64,000 nt of DNA. Origin: Massilia forsythiae. Lineage in GTDB: Bacteria; Pseudomonadota; Gammaproteobacteria; Burkholderiales; Burkholderiaceae_D. Shown piece after piece: positions 21,682 to 29,995 of the stretch. Under the pieces are notes generated by a model. It did no database searches and was not told the origin of the DNA. It saw nothing but the letters and a program-made list of their open reading frames with translations. The translations under genes and the position numbers were made by a program. Location: NCBI RefSeq assembly GCF_012849555.1, contig NZ_CP051685.1:992001-1056000 (forward strand), in the 5' to 3' direction. Position 1 is the first letter of the stretch, and each line of letters begins with the position of its first letter.

Positions 21682-22673
21682 GCGCCGCCGCCGATCCCGC
21701 CCTGCTCGAGCACGCCACCCGCACCATCGCGGTCGGCTCGAAGAGCTTCGCCGCCGCCGCGCGCCTGTTCGACGAAGGCACGCGGCGCAGCGTGCTGATG
21801 CTGTACGCCTGGTGCCGCCATTGCGACGACGTGGTGGACGGCCAGGAGCTCGGCTTCAATGCCGTACCGCGCCAGCCCGACGACGCCGCGCGCCAGCTGG
21901 CCCTGCTGATCGAGCAGACCCGGCGCGCGTACGCCGGCGAAACCATGCGCGACCCGGCCTTCGCCGCCTTCCAGGAAGTGGCGCAGCGACACCGGATCGC
22001 GCCGCGCTACGCCTTCGACCACCTGGCCGGTTTCGCCATGGACGTCGACGGCGCCCGCTACGAGACCATCGACGACACCCTGCGCTATTGCTACCACGTG
22101 GCCGGCGTGGTCGGCCTGATGATGGCCCAGATCATGGGCGCGCGCGACGAGGCGGTGCTGGACCGCGCCTGCGACCTGGGCCTGGCGTTCCAGCTGACGA
22201 ACATCGCGCGCGACATCGTCGAGGATGCCGAGGCCGGGCGCTGCTACCTGCCGGCCGCGTGGCTGCGCGAGGCCGGCATCGCCCCGCACGAAGTGGCGCA
22301 GCCGCGCCACCGGGAAGCACTGGCGCGGGTGGCGGCGCGCCTGGTGGATCACGCGGAACCGTACTACGATTCGGCCGCCGCCGGCATCGCCGCCCTGCCG
22401 ACACGGTCGGCCTGGGCCATCGCCACCGCGCGCAACGTGTACCGGCAAATCGGCATCGAGGTGAAGCGGCGCGGCCCGCACGCCTGGGACCAACGCGTCG
22501 GCACGTCCAAGGCGACCAAGCTGTGGCTGCTGGCCAAGGGCGGCGTCAGCGCCCTCGGCTCGCGTCTGGCGGGGCTGCCGGCGCGGCGCACCGGTCTGTG
22601 GCAGCGTCCGCAGGCGGCTGCGGATGAACCTGCGGCGGGCGTCCCCCGTGCAGCGCATGCAGCTGGCGCTTGA
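21678..22673 (+). CDS. crtB: 15-cis-phytoene synthase
   Basis: The product is 331 residues. It condenses two GGPP to phytoene. It carries the squalene/phytoene synthase Asp-rich motifs (YAWCRHCDDVVDG, and LGLAFQLTNIARDIVEDAEAGRCYLP) and CYHVAGVVGLMM. The last ~50 codons, beyond the catalytic core, are read through DNA that also encodes the end of crtZ on the opposite strand (22546-22673). The C-terminal sequence (RPQAAADEPAAGV...) looks like unconstrained Ala-rich filler. It is the last gene of the crtE operon. Confidence 0.95.
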   Translation: MSAAADPALLEHATRTIAVGSKSFAAAARLFDEGTRRSVLMLYAWCRHCDDVVDGQELGFNAVPRQPDDAARQLALLIEQTRRAYAGETMRDPAFAAFQEVAQRHRIAPRYAFDHLAGFAMDVDGARYETIDDTLRYCYHVAGVVGLMMAQIMGARDEAVLDRACDLGLAFQLTNIARDIVEDAEAGRCYLPAAWLREAGIAPHEVAQPRHREALARVAARLVDHAEPYYDSAAAGIAALPTRSAWAIATARNVYRQIGIEVKRRGPHAWDQRVGTSKATKLWLLAKGGVSALGSRLAGLPARRTGLWQRPQAAADEPAAGVPRAAHAAGA

Positions 22674-23103
22674 GGTCGGCCACCGGCGGCGCGTACAGGA
22701 AGCCGAACGACACCGCGCCTTCCTTGCCGGGCACCGCGTGGTGCATGCGGTGCGCCTGGTACAGCCGCTTGAGGTAGCCGCTGCGCGGCGTGTAGCGGAA
22801 CGGCCAGCGCCGGTGCACCAGGCCGTCGTGCGCGACGAAGTACAGGGCACCGTAGGCGGTCATGCCGGCGCCGATCCATTCGAGCGGATGGTGGCCGCGC
22901 GTGCCCGCGTAGATCAGCGCGATCGCCACGCCGGCGAACACCACGGCGAACAGGTCGTTCTTCTCGAACCAGCCGGTACGCGGCTCGTGGTGCGACTTGT
23001 GCCAGCCCCAACCGAAGCCGTGCATGATGTACTTGTGCGCGACGATGGAAAACAATTCCATCAGCGCGACGGTGACCAGGACGATGAGCGTATTCCACAA
23101 CAT
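22546..23103 (-). CDS. crtZ: beta-carotene 3-hydroxylase
   Basis: The product is 185 residues. It is an integral-membrane di-iron hydroxylase making zeaxanthin from beta-carotene. All four histidine boxes are visible: HKYIMH, HKSHH, HDGLVH and HRMHH, with hydrophobic segments between. The start MLWNTLIVLV at 23103 matches CrtZ; the frame continues far upstream without similarity. It is transcribed toward crtB, and the two genes overlap by 128 bp at their 3' ends. The C-terminal ~25 residues (PADAATDRCAAPAAPPDASRGR) lie in the overlap and look non-conserved. Confidence 0.95.
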   Translation of the reverse strand: MLWNTLIVLVTVALMELFSIVAHKYIMHGFGWGWHKSHHEPRTGWFEKNDLFAVVFAGVAIALIYAGTRGHHPLEWIGAGMTAYGALYFVAHDGLVHRRWPFRYTPRSGYLKRLYQAHRMHHAVPGKEGAVSFGFLYAPPVADLKRQLHALHGGRPPQVHPQPPADAATDRCAAPAAPPDASRGR

Positions 23104-23246
23104 GGATGCGAACGCCGGATCGGCGGTGTGAATGGGATGACAACAGCCTACCATATCCGCCTGCGCGCACGGCTTGGACGCCATGCCATCGCTGTCACCG
23201 TCCACGGGACGCATCGGCGTCCTGAATAATATTGCTGACCTAAAAA

Positions 23247-23274
23247 CGTCGTCCCCGCGCAGGCGGGGACCCAT
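23247..23274 (+). repeat. REP-like palindrome, copy F
   Basis: A 28-nt unit identical to copy A at 3841-3868, 19.4 kb away. Its right flank ACCGAGCC resembles the copy C flank ACTGAGCA. It lies between the divergent crtZ and DUF2141 genes, ending 22 bp before the DUF2141 start codon, so it may fall in its 5' leader. Confidence 0.85.
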
Positions 23275-23296
23275 ACCGAGCCAATCAGGACCCCTC

Positions 23297-23728
23297 ATGC
23301 AACCTACCCTCTCCTTGTCCCTCCCGCGCGCCGCCATCGCCTGCGCCCTGCTCTGCCTGAGCGCCGCCGCCAGCGCCGCCAACGTCGAAGTCCACGTCAC
23401 CGGCGTCACCCCCGGCAAGGGCAAGATCAACGTCGCCGTGTGCGACCAGGAACGCTTCCTGAAACAGTGCGCCTACAGCGCCTCGGCGCCGGCCACCGCC
23501 GCCGAGACGGTGGTGACGGTCCCGAACGTCCCGGCCGGCACCTGGGCCGTGCTGGCCTACCAGGACGCCAACGAGAACAACCAGCTCGACCGCAACTTCA
23601 TCGGCATCCCGAGCGAGAACTACGGCTTCAGCCGCGACGCGCGCGGCAAGTTCGGGCCGCCGTCGTTCGGCGATGCCGCCATGGCGGTGCGCGAGGAAGG
23701 CGCGGTGGCGACCGTCAAGCTGCACTGA
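23297..23728 (+). CDS. exported DUF2141 protein
   Basis: The product is 143 residues. A signal peptide (SLPRAAIACALLCLSAAASA-AN) is followed by a single DUF2141 domain: VHVTGVTPGKGKINVAVCD, then VPNVPAGTWAVLAYQDANENNQLDRNFIGIPSENYGFS. The family is periplasmic with unknown function, and members are often found next to carotenoid or lipid genes. AGGA lies 6 nt before the ATG. It is divergent from crtZ and has no clear operon partner. Confidence 0.88.
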   Translation: MQPTLSLSLPRAAIACALLCLSAAASAANVEVHVTGVTPGKGKINVAVCDQERFLKQCAYSASAPATAAETVVTVPNVPAGTWAVLAYQDANENNQLDRNFIGIPSENYGFSRDARGKFGPPSFGDAAMAVREEGAVATVKLH

Positions 23729-23744
23729 CGCCGGCGGCGCCTCG

Positions 23745-24836
23745 TCACCAGGCGGCGCGCTCCACGCCCATATCGTCGAACAGTGCGATGGCGACCCCGG
23801 CCTGCTCGGATTGCTGCATGTCGGTATTGTTGAGCAGGACGACGACGCGGCCATCGTTCGGATCGTAGGCAAGCAGCGTCTTGTACCCGCCGATGACGCC
23901 GGATTCCCATGCAAGCGTCCGGCGTCCCTCCTTCGTCGTGATCGTCTTGACCCTGCCCCCCAAGGCATAATCCTCGGACGCCACCTGGATCGTCATCAGT
24001 TCCCGGCGTGCCTTGGCGGACAGGAGCGTCGTGGAATACACGGTATCGGCGATCGCCACCAGATCGCGCACGGTGCTGTACAAGGTGCCGCTGGCTGCCA
24101 CCATGGGCGGCGCCGGCGGCGTCTTGCGCCCGCCCGCGACATCGTAGGCGACCGCCATGCCGACTGCATCGTCATAGCCGCTGTCCGCGAAACCGGTATC
24201 GCGCACCCTGGCCGGGGCCAGCACCAGCTGTTCCACCGTTTCCGTAAACGGTTTCGCGTTTGCCCGTTCCACGATGGCGGCCACCAGCAGCCAGTTGGTC
24301 ACCGAGTAATCCCATTTCGTGCCCGGCCTGGCATCGAGCGCGCCGGCGCCGAAGCGCAGCGCGCCCGCCACCGGTCCGAGGTCCAGGTTGCGGATCGATG
24401 GATCCTTGCGCAGCGCGTTCGCCAGGCCATTCGGAATGCCACTGCGGTTCGACAGCAGCTGCCGCAACGTGACCGCACCGTTCTGCGGCGGCAGTTCCGG
24501 CAGGTGGTGCGCGATCGGCGCATCCAGATCGAGCTTGCCCATATCAGCCAAGCGCAGCACGGCGACGGCGGTGACCCACTTGGTCGCCGAGCCGACCAGG
24601 AAGCGGGTGTCCGCGGTGTTTGCCCGCACCTGCTCGCGCATGGCCAGGCCACGCGCTTGCGTGACCAGGGCCGCATGCGCGTTCGGGCGCACGGCAATCA
24701 CTCCGCTGTAATCCTTCGGCACATGGCGATCGATCAGGGAAGCGTTGACAGCATTGTCCACGGCGGCGCAGGCCGACAGCAGCGACAGGCAGGAGACACA
24801 GGCAAGGGTCGTGATCCAGGATCGGCGCACAAACAT
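23745..24836 (-). CDS. serine hydrolase / class C beta-lactamase-like lipoprotein
   Basis: The product is 363 residues. A lipobox LLSAC at the end of the N-terminal hydrophobic stretch predicts an outer- or inner-membrane lipoprotein. The beta-lactamase/DD-peptidase fold shows the SxxK motif in VGSATKWVT (catalytic Ser and Lys) and a YSV box in KWDYSVTNWL. This pattern fits the broad serine hydrolase family (AmpC/EstB/D-aminopeptidase-like). Substrate cannot be told; resistance activity should not be assumed. It converges on the DUF2141 gene with 16 bp between stops. Confidence 0.85.
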   Translation of the reverse strand: MFVRRSWITTLACVSCLSLLSACAAVDNAVNASLIDRHVPKDYSGVIAVRPNAHAALVTQARGLAMREQVRANTADTRFLVGSATKWVTAVAVLRLADMGKLDLDAPIAHHLPELPPQNGAVTLRQLLSNRSGIPNGLANALRKDPSIRNLDLGPVAGALRFGAGALDARPGTKWDYSVTNWLLVAAIVERANAKPFTETVEQLVLAPARVRDTGFADSGYDDAVGMAVAYDVAGGRKTPPAPPMVAASGTLYSTVRDLVAIADTVYSTTLLSAKARRELMTIQVASEDYALGGRVKTITTKEGRRTLAWESGVIGGYKTLLAYDPNDGRVVVLLNNTDMQQSEQAGVAIALFDDMGVERAAW

Positions 24837-25042
24837 ATGGACTCCATGACAGTGGATGGCTTGGCATTGTAGCTGCGCAGTGATGGCGACGGCTGGTCCT
24901 GCGACGGACTGCCCGATGAAGCGATAAATGGAGAATTTGCCTGCCTGCATCGAAAAGGCTGTGGACGCATGCCTGTGCTATCGTCGGCATTAAAATCCCG
25001 TCAACTAATCGGGCCCGTCATGGCCTGCGTGAAAGGAAATCA

Positions 25043-25804
25043 ATGAGCCGTTTCAAGGAAAAAACCGTACTCGTCACCGGCGCAGCATCCGGCATCGGCC
25101 TGGCCGCCGCCCGCCGCTTCCTCGACGAGGGCGCCAGCGTCGTCATGCTTGACATCGACGAAGCCGGCCTCGAGAAAGCCGCCGGTGCGCTGCCGCAGGA
25201 GCGGGTGCTGGTGCAGGTCGGCGACACGGCCGACAAACAGACCGCCACCGCCGCCGTCAAGGCCGCCGTCGAGCGCTTCGGCGGCCTGCATATCCTGGTC
25301 AACAACGCCGGCATCGCGAGCGAGGGCGACATCACCCAGACCAGCGAGGAAGACTTCGAACGCGTGATGGCGGTGAATGTGACCGGCTACTTCCACATGG
25401 CCAAGGCGGCGATGCCGGAACTGGTGAAGACGCGCGGTTCGATCGTCATGACCTCGTCCGTCTCGGGGCTGGGCGGCGACTGGGAACTGTTCGCCTACAA
25501 CACCTCGAAGGGCGCCGTCAGCAACATGGTGCGCGCGATGGCGATGGATGCGGCGAAAGACGGCGTGCGCGTCAACGCGGTCAATCCGAGCTTCACCAGG
25601 ACTGGGATGACCGAGGACATGGTCGACGACGCCGAACTGGTCGCCAAGTTCAAGGAACGCATGCCGCTGGGCGCGCCCGAGGACCCGGAAGGCATCGCGG
25701 CGGCGATGGCCTTCCTGGCCAGCGACGACGCGCGCCTGATCACCGGCGTCAACCTGCCGGTGGATGCCGGCCTGCGGGCCTCCAACGGCCAGCCGCCGCA
25801 GTAA
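25043..25804 (+). CDS. SDR family NAD(P)-dependent oxidoreductase
   Basis: The product is 253 residues. Classical short-chain dehydrogenase motifs are present: cofactor loop TGAASGIG (about 12-19), D after VVMLDI (suggesting NAD preference), NNAG, and the catalytic triad SSVSG / YNTSK (YxxxK). It ends with the typical ITGVNLPVDAG. GAAAGGAAAT before the ATG provides a good ribosome binding site. The substrate is unknown. It stands alone between genes on the other strand. Confidence 0.92.
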   Translation: MSRFKEKTVLVTGAASGIGLAAARRFLDEGASVVMLDIDEAGLEKAAGALPQERVLVQVGDTADKQTATAAVKAAVERFGGLHILVNNAGIASEGDITQTSEEDFERVMAVNVTGYFHMAKAAMPELVKTRGSIVMTSSVSGLGGDWELFAYNTSKGAVSNMVRAMAMDAAKDGVRVNAVNPSFTRTGMTEDMVDDAELVAKFKERMPLGAPEDPEGIAAAMAFLASDDARLITGVNLPVDAGLRASNGQPPQ

Positions 25805-25836
25805 AACTTTCGTGCGGCCGCTCCAGCGCGGTGCCT

Positions 25837-27204
25837 TCAGATGGCGTAACGCACCACCGTGTCGGTCCACTGGAACGCCGCCATTTCCAGCTCCAGCATC
25901 TCGTCGCCGGAAATCGCCAGACCCTTCAGGGCCGGCAGCACCGTGTCGCCCACCGCGTCGTCGCTGTCGGCGCTCTCGATGTTCTCGGCCAGCCGGAGCA
26001 GCTCGCCGAAGAAGCCGCTGCGCTTGAGCAGGGCTTGGCGGATCTCGTCGCTGACCGGGATCTGGTCGACGATGTCGGTCATCGGAATCCCGAACAGCAC
26101 GTCCATCAGCGACATGATGCCGACCGTGAAGGCGATCTCGCCCAGGCTGCGCTGCGCCGGACGCAAGCGCTGCGCCAGCAGTTCCATCAGGCGCGCGCGC
26201 GTGGTGGCCAGCATCAGCAGCGGGGTCTGGTTATGGCCGTGGTTGGACGGCTCGGCGTACAGCATGATCTGCAGCCAGCGCTGCAGCTGGCGCCGGCCCA
26301 GCACCAGCAGCGCCTGGCTGATCGAGTCGATGCGCTGGCGCGCGCCCACCGCCGGCGTGTTCACCAGGCGCAGCAGGTTCAGCGCCAGGGTGGCGTCGCG
26401 CTTCACGGCGCGCTCGATGTCGGCGTTGTCGACGTCCGAGGTCACCTGGTTCATCAGCTGCAGCACCGCCGATTGCGAGGGCGAGAGCTTGCGGCCGCCC
26501 AGCACCGCCGGGCGCGCGAAATAAAAACCCTGGAAGTAGTCGAAGCCGGCGTCCATGCTGGCCTGGTATTGCTCGCGCGTCTCGACGCGGTCGGCGATGA
26601 CGATCTTGTCCAGCTTCTGCAGGTGCGGCACCAGTGTCGCCAGCGCCGCTTGCGGCGTGCGGCGCAGGTCGAGCTTGACGAAGCTGCACGAGGGCAGCAG
26701 GCGCTGCAGGCGGGCGTTGCTGTCGCCGTGGTTGTTGTCCAGGCCGTCCAGCGAAAAGCGGAAGCCGTGCGTGCCCAGCTCGCGCAGGCGCGCCAGCATG
26801 TCCGCGTCCGGCACCACCGACGCGGCGATCTCGAGCACGGTGCGCTCGCGCGGCAGGAAGGCGAAGATGTCGCTGGCCAGCACCTCGGCGTCGACGTTCA
26901 GGAAGCAGCAGGCGTCGCCGATGGCGCGCGCCAGGCCGAGCTGGGCGGTGTGGGCGATGACGGCCGCGGTGGCCGACAAGCCGGCGCTTTCCGGCGACGG
27001 GACGCCGGCCGCTGCCGGGACGCCGCCCGCCACCGGCACCGGGTTGACGCCGGAACGCCCGATGGCGCCATGGGTACCGGTCAGGAACAGCAGTTCATAG
27101 CCGTACAAGGCCTGGTTGCGGTCGAGCACCGGCTGGCGACCCAGATAAAAGTCGCGCACACGCAGCGGCAGGTTGGTCTGGTCCAGGCTGGCGGAATTGG
27201 TCAT
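25837..27204 (-). CDS. EAL-like/HDOD signalling protein
   Basis: The product is 455 residues. The N-terminal ~240 residues resemble the YuxH-type EAL domain (FYLGRQPVLDRNQALYGYELLF... FVKLDLR... ADRVETREQ... FDYFQGFYFARP). The canonical EAL triplet is replaced by ELL, and an Ala/Gly/Pro insert lies at about residues 53-75. The C-terminal half is an HDOD domain (RDATLALNLLRLVNTPAVG, IDSISQALLVLGRRQLQRW). This pairing is common in beta- and gammaproteobacteria and is thought to act in signalling without c-di-GMP hydrolysis. Partners are unknown. Confidence 0.88.
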   Translation of the reverse strand: MTNSASLDQTNLPLRVRDFYLGRQPVLDRNQALYGYELLFLTGTHGAIGRSGVNPVPVAGGVPAAAGVPSPESAGLSATAAVIAHTAQLGLARAIGDACCFLNVDAEVLASDIFAFLPRERTVLEIAASVVPDADMLARLRELGTHGFRFSLDGLDNNHGDSNARLQRLLPSCSFVKLDLRRTPQAALATLVPHLQKLDKIVIADRVETREQYQASMDAGFDYFQGFYFARPAVLGGRKLSPSQSAVLQLMNQVTSDVDNADIERAVKRDATLALNLLRLVNTPAVGARQRIDSISQALLVLGRRQLQRWLQIMLYAEPSNHGHNQTPLLMLATTRARLMELLAQRLRPAQRSLGEIAFTVGIMSLMDVLFGIPMTDIVDQIPVSDEIRQALLKRSGFFGELLRLAENIESADSDDAVGDTVLPALKGLAISGDEMLELEMAAFQWTDTVVRYAI

Positions 27205-27328
27205 GTCGGCCCCTCACGATCGAAGCAATCACTTTAACGCATTCCGCGTTGACGGTGATTAGATGAAACTTATTTCCTCTAAAAAACGTGTCATCCGGAT
27301 CACGCCCGCACTGCCGGCGCCGCCGGCC

Positions 27329-28096
27329 TCATGCCTGCGGCCAGCCATCGACGAACACCTTCAATTCGCCGGGGGCGAATTCGGTCCAGGCTTCGTTGGT
27401 GGTCAGGGGCGTGGTGACGATGATGGCGACCCGGTCGTCGGGCGTGGTGACCTGGGAAAAATCCACCGACAGGTCTTCGTCTGCCAGACAGGCGGCGGCG
27501 AACGGGTACTGGCGCACCACGTAGCACAGCTTGGTCGAGCAATGGGCGAACAGCGCGGTGCCGTCCGACAGCATCATGTTGAAAGTGCCGTGGCGGGCGA
27601 CGACGGCGACCAGGTCGGCGATCGCCGCGCGCAGGGCCGGCATGGCGGGCGGATGGTCGCCGAAGCGCTCGCGCAATTGCTGCAGCAGGAAGCAGAAGGC
27701 GCGCTCGCTGTCGGTGGTGCCGACCGGCCGGAACGGGCCGTCGAACACCGGATCGAAATCCTTGAGGTCGCCGTTGTGGGCGAACACCCAGTAGCGCCCC
27801 CACATCTCGCGCACGAAGGGATGGCAGTTTTCCAGCGTCACCTGGCCTTGCGTGGCCTTGCGGATGTGGGCGATGACGTTCAGCGACTTGATCGGATAAC
27901 GCTTGATCAGTTCGGCGATCGGCGAGGCGACAGCGGCCTGGTGATCGACGAAATGGCGCACGCCGGCGCCTTCGAAAAAGGCGATGCCCCAGCCGTCATG
28001 ATGGGTATCGGTACGTCCGCCGCGATGGGCGAACCCGGTAAAACTGAAGACAATGTCGGTAGGGACATTGCAGTTCATGGCAAGAAGTTGACACAT
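27329..28096 (-). CDS. class II glutamine amidotransferase (YafJ type)
   Basis: The product is 255 residues. It begins MCQLLAMNCNVP, so Cys2 would be the N-terminal nucleophile after Met removal. GFAHRGGRTDTHHDGWGIAFF, HIRKATQG and VFAHNGDL are the glutaminase-fold motifs of the Ntn-hydrolase family. Only the glutaminase domain is present, as in YafJ/EgtC-like proteins. The acceptor reaction is unknown. No ergothioneine genes are nearby, so an EgtC role is not supported. Confidence 0.9.
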   Translation of the reverse strand: MCQLLAMNCNVPTDIVFSFTGFAHRGGRTDTHHDGWGIAFFEGAGVRHFVDHQAAVASPIAELIKRYPIKSLNVIAHIRKATQGQVTLENCHPFVREMWGRYWVFAHNGDLKDFDPVFDGPFRPVGTTDSERAFCFLLQQLRERFGDHPPAMPALRAAIADLVAVVARHGTFNMMLSDGTALFAHCSTKLCYVVRQYPFAAACLADEDLSVDFSQVTTPDDRVAIIVTTPLTTNEAWTEFAPGELKVFVDGWPQA

Positions 28097-28251
28097 GGAG
28101 GGAGCTTACCATGCGAGACGGGAAGAACGCGATTTTGCTGGCGGGGAGGAAGACTGCGAGGAAGGAGGATGGCGCTACGACGCGGATGATACCGGAACCA
28201 CGGCTGCTTGCGGCCGGGCCAATCACTGGGATGGCCCGGAACCTTCGAACG

Positions 28252-28509
28252 TCAATGCAGTACGACCGGTTGGCTCATAAGGGTGTCGTAGGACCCCAGG
28301 AAGTCGTCGACCTCTTCCATGGTCGGCTCGCTGGCGATCAGGGTGTTCACGTCACGCCGGAAGGCTTGCGCCAGTTTGCCGCCGATGAATGCTTCGCGCC
28401 GGCCGGACTTGTCGACGATTTCATAGCCGCCGAAGCGCAGCGCTTCGAGGTTATGGTCGACCCCGAACTCGACAACGCTGTACTGTTCGCTGTTATAGAT
28501 CATGTTCAT
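28252..28509 (-). CDS. DUF3567 family protein
   Basis: The product is 85 residues: MNMIYNSEQYSVVEFG... LRFGGYEIVDKSGRREAFIGGKLAQAFRRDV... EEVDDFLGSYDTLMSQPVVLH. This matches the DUF3567 pattern, a small cytoplasmic family largely confined to Betaproteobacteria. AAGGAG lies at ideal distance before the ATG. The function is unknown. It is a single gene with 142 bp before the next coding region. Confidence 0.88.
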   Translation of the reverse strand: MNMIYNSEQYSVVEFGVDHNLEALRFGGYEIVDKSGRREAFIGGKLAQAFRRDVNTLIASEPTMEEVDDFLGSYDTLMSQPVVLH

Positions 28510-28652
28510 GATGACTCCTTCACTCGATCAGATTTGTGCGAATCGCCGTCCGGCGGCGGACGGCTGACATTCCACTTTGGTGTTGACTGCTTCAACAAGA
28601 AAGTGGTGGCGCCGCAACCGATTTCAAGCCCAGCCAATTGCAATTATTGCAA

Positions 28653-29090
28653 TCAAACGTCCTGTGCGTCGATGTCGGGAGTCAGCGTCAACAGCTGATC
28701 GTATGGCTCGGACTGCAACCACGATCGCAACTGATCAAGGTGCTCGCTGCGGGCGACGCCGATGAAGAGGCGGCCGGGTCGCTGGCGCAGCAGGCGATTC
28801 AATGTTACACGCAAAACCAGATTGCCGCTGCAGCACAGGCAACCGGGCGCGATCCGCGCAAGGTGCAATTGCGGCGCCAGGATGTCGAGGGGAGAACTGC
28901 CGGAAGCAATGCCCTCCAGGATGACAGCCGGCGCGCCCGCCATGGGCTTGCCGGCGTCCGGCACGGGCGCCGCCGCCAGCGTGGACAGGCGCGCGCAGAT
29001 CGCCTGCTCGCGCACCGCGGCGCCGGCGCTGACCACCAGGGTCGTGACGACGCGCGGCATGCGGGCACCCGGCGGCTGGCGATCGTTCAT
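28653..29090 (-). CDS. short CobW/GTPase-like protein with degenerate P-loop
   Basis: The product is 145 residues from MNDRQPPGARM; an alternative ATG lies 8 codons upstream at 29114. The opening TTLVVSAGAAVREQAICARLS aligns in style with the CobW P-loop strand, but it lacks GxxGxGK[ST]. ILEGIASG and GCLCCSGNLVLRVTLNRLLRQRPGRLFIGVARSEHLDQL resemble the CxCC metal site and following helix of CobW/COG0523 GTPases. It is less than half the normal length and probably cannot bind GTP. It follows the ntrX-like gene on the same strand. Function is unknown; a metal-binding remnant is my best guess. Confidence 0.6.
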   Translation of the reverse strand: MNDRQPPGARMPRVVTTLVVSAGAAVREQAICARLSTLAAAPVPDAGKPMAGAPAVILEGIASGSSPLDILAPQLHLARIAPGCLCCSGNLVLRVTLNRLLRQRPGRLFIGVARSEHLDQLRSWLQSEPYDQLLTLTPDIDAQDV

Positions 29091-29155
29091 GGGAATGGAG
29101 AGTCGAACGGACATGCGCCACGGCGCGCAGGCGCGCGCCGTGGCGCACGGCGGCG

Positions 29156-29896
29156 TCACTGGACGCTTTTCTTGCCCAGCTTGCCGGGTTCGACGCCCAG
29201 CTGCTTGAGCTTGCGGTACAGGTGGGTGCGTTCGAGGCCGGTCTTTTCGGCCACGCGCGTCATCGAGCCGCCTTCGCGGCCCAGGTGGTGTTCGAAGTAC
29301 ATGCGTTCGAAGGCGTCGCGCGCCTCGCGCAGCGGCAGGTCGAACGACAGCGTGTAGCCGTGCGCGTGCGCCTCGCCGTTGTTGACCGGGCGGGCGATGC
29401 CGATCGCACTGCCCTGCGGCGGCTGCGGCGCGTACATCGGCTGCACCTGCACGCTCGGCTCCGGCGCCGCCACGGCGCTGGACGGAGCAATGGCCGGACG
29501 CGGCGCCATCGCCGGCGCGCGCGCCACTTCCTGGCCGCGCGCCAGGCCCTGCTGCACCGCCTTGAGCAGCTTCTGCAGGGCGATCGGCTTTTCCAGGAAG
29601 TTCAGGGCGCCGATGCGGGTGGCCTCGACCGCGGTGTCGATGGTGGCGTGGCCGGACATCATGATGACCGGCATGCTCAGGAGGCCGTCGCGCTGCCACT
29701 CCTTGAGCAGGGTGACGCCGTCGGTATCCGGCATCCAGATGTCGAGCAGCACCAGGTCGGGCGCGCCCTGCTGGCGCGCCTGGCGCGCCTGCTGGGCGTT
29801 TTCCGCCAGCTGCACCGCGTGCCCCTCGTCTCCCAGGATTTCCGAGAGCAGCTCGCGGATGCCCATTTCATCGTCAACTACGAGTATGTTCGCCAT
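29156..29896 (-). CDS. ntrX: NtrX-like response regulator lacking the AAA+ domain
   Basis: The product is 246 residues. The receiver domain (1-120) has acidic D8/D9, phospho-acceptor D52 in LLDIWMPD, and K in NFLEKPI. A Pro/Ala-rich linker of ~60 residues follows. The C-terminal Fis-type helix-turn-helix is MTRVAEKTGLERTHLYRKLKQLG. The central sigma54-interacting AAA+ module (GAFTGA, Walker A) of classical NtrX is absent. It is the partner of the NtrY-like kinase encoded just upstream (99 bp). It can bind DNA but should not activate sigma54 directly. Confidence 0.85.
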   Translation of the reverse strand: MANILVVDDEMGIRELLSEILGDEGHAVQLAENAQQARQARQQGAPDLVLLDIWMPDTDGVTLLKEWQRDGLLSMPVIMMSGHATIDTAVEATRIGALNFLEKPIALQKLLKAVQQGLARGQEVARAPAMAPRPAIAPSSAVAAPEPSVQVQPMYAPQPPQGSAIGIARPVNNGEAHAHGYTLSFDLPLREARDAFERMYFEHHLGREGGSMTRVAEKTGLERTHLYRKLKQLGVEPGKLGKKSVQ

Positions 29897-29995
29897 CTCT
29901 TATTCTGCCTTCCTGATCTGACCCGTTCCGTTCACGTCCGTGCTCCCCGCCTGTGCATCCACCGGTTGACTTGCAATCAACATTCTAAGCGCGAT

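Noticed and set aside
23745..24836. Antibiotic-resistance beta-lactamase
   Set aside because: SxxK and YSV motifs fit the whole serine-hydrolase family. Lipoprotein form and isolated context do not point to resistance.
27329..28096. EgtC of ergothioneine synthesis
   Set aside because: The glutaminase fold matches, but no egtB/egtD or other pathway gene is nearby, and YafJ-type proteins share the same motifs.
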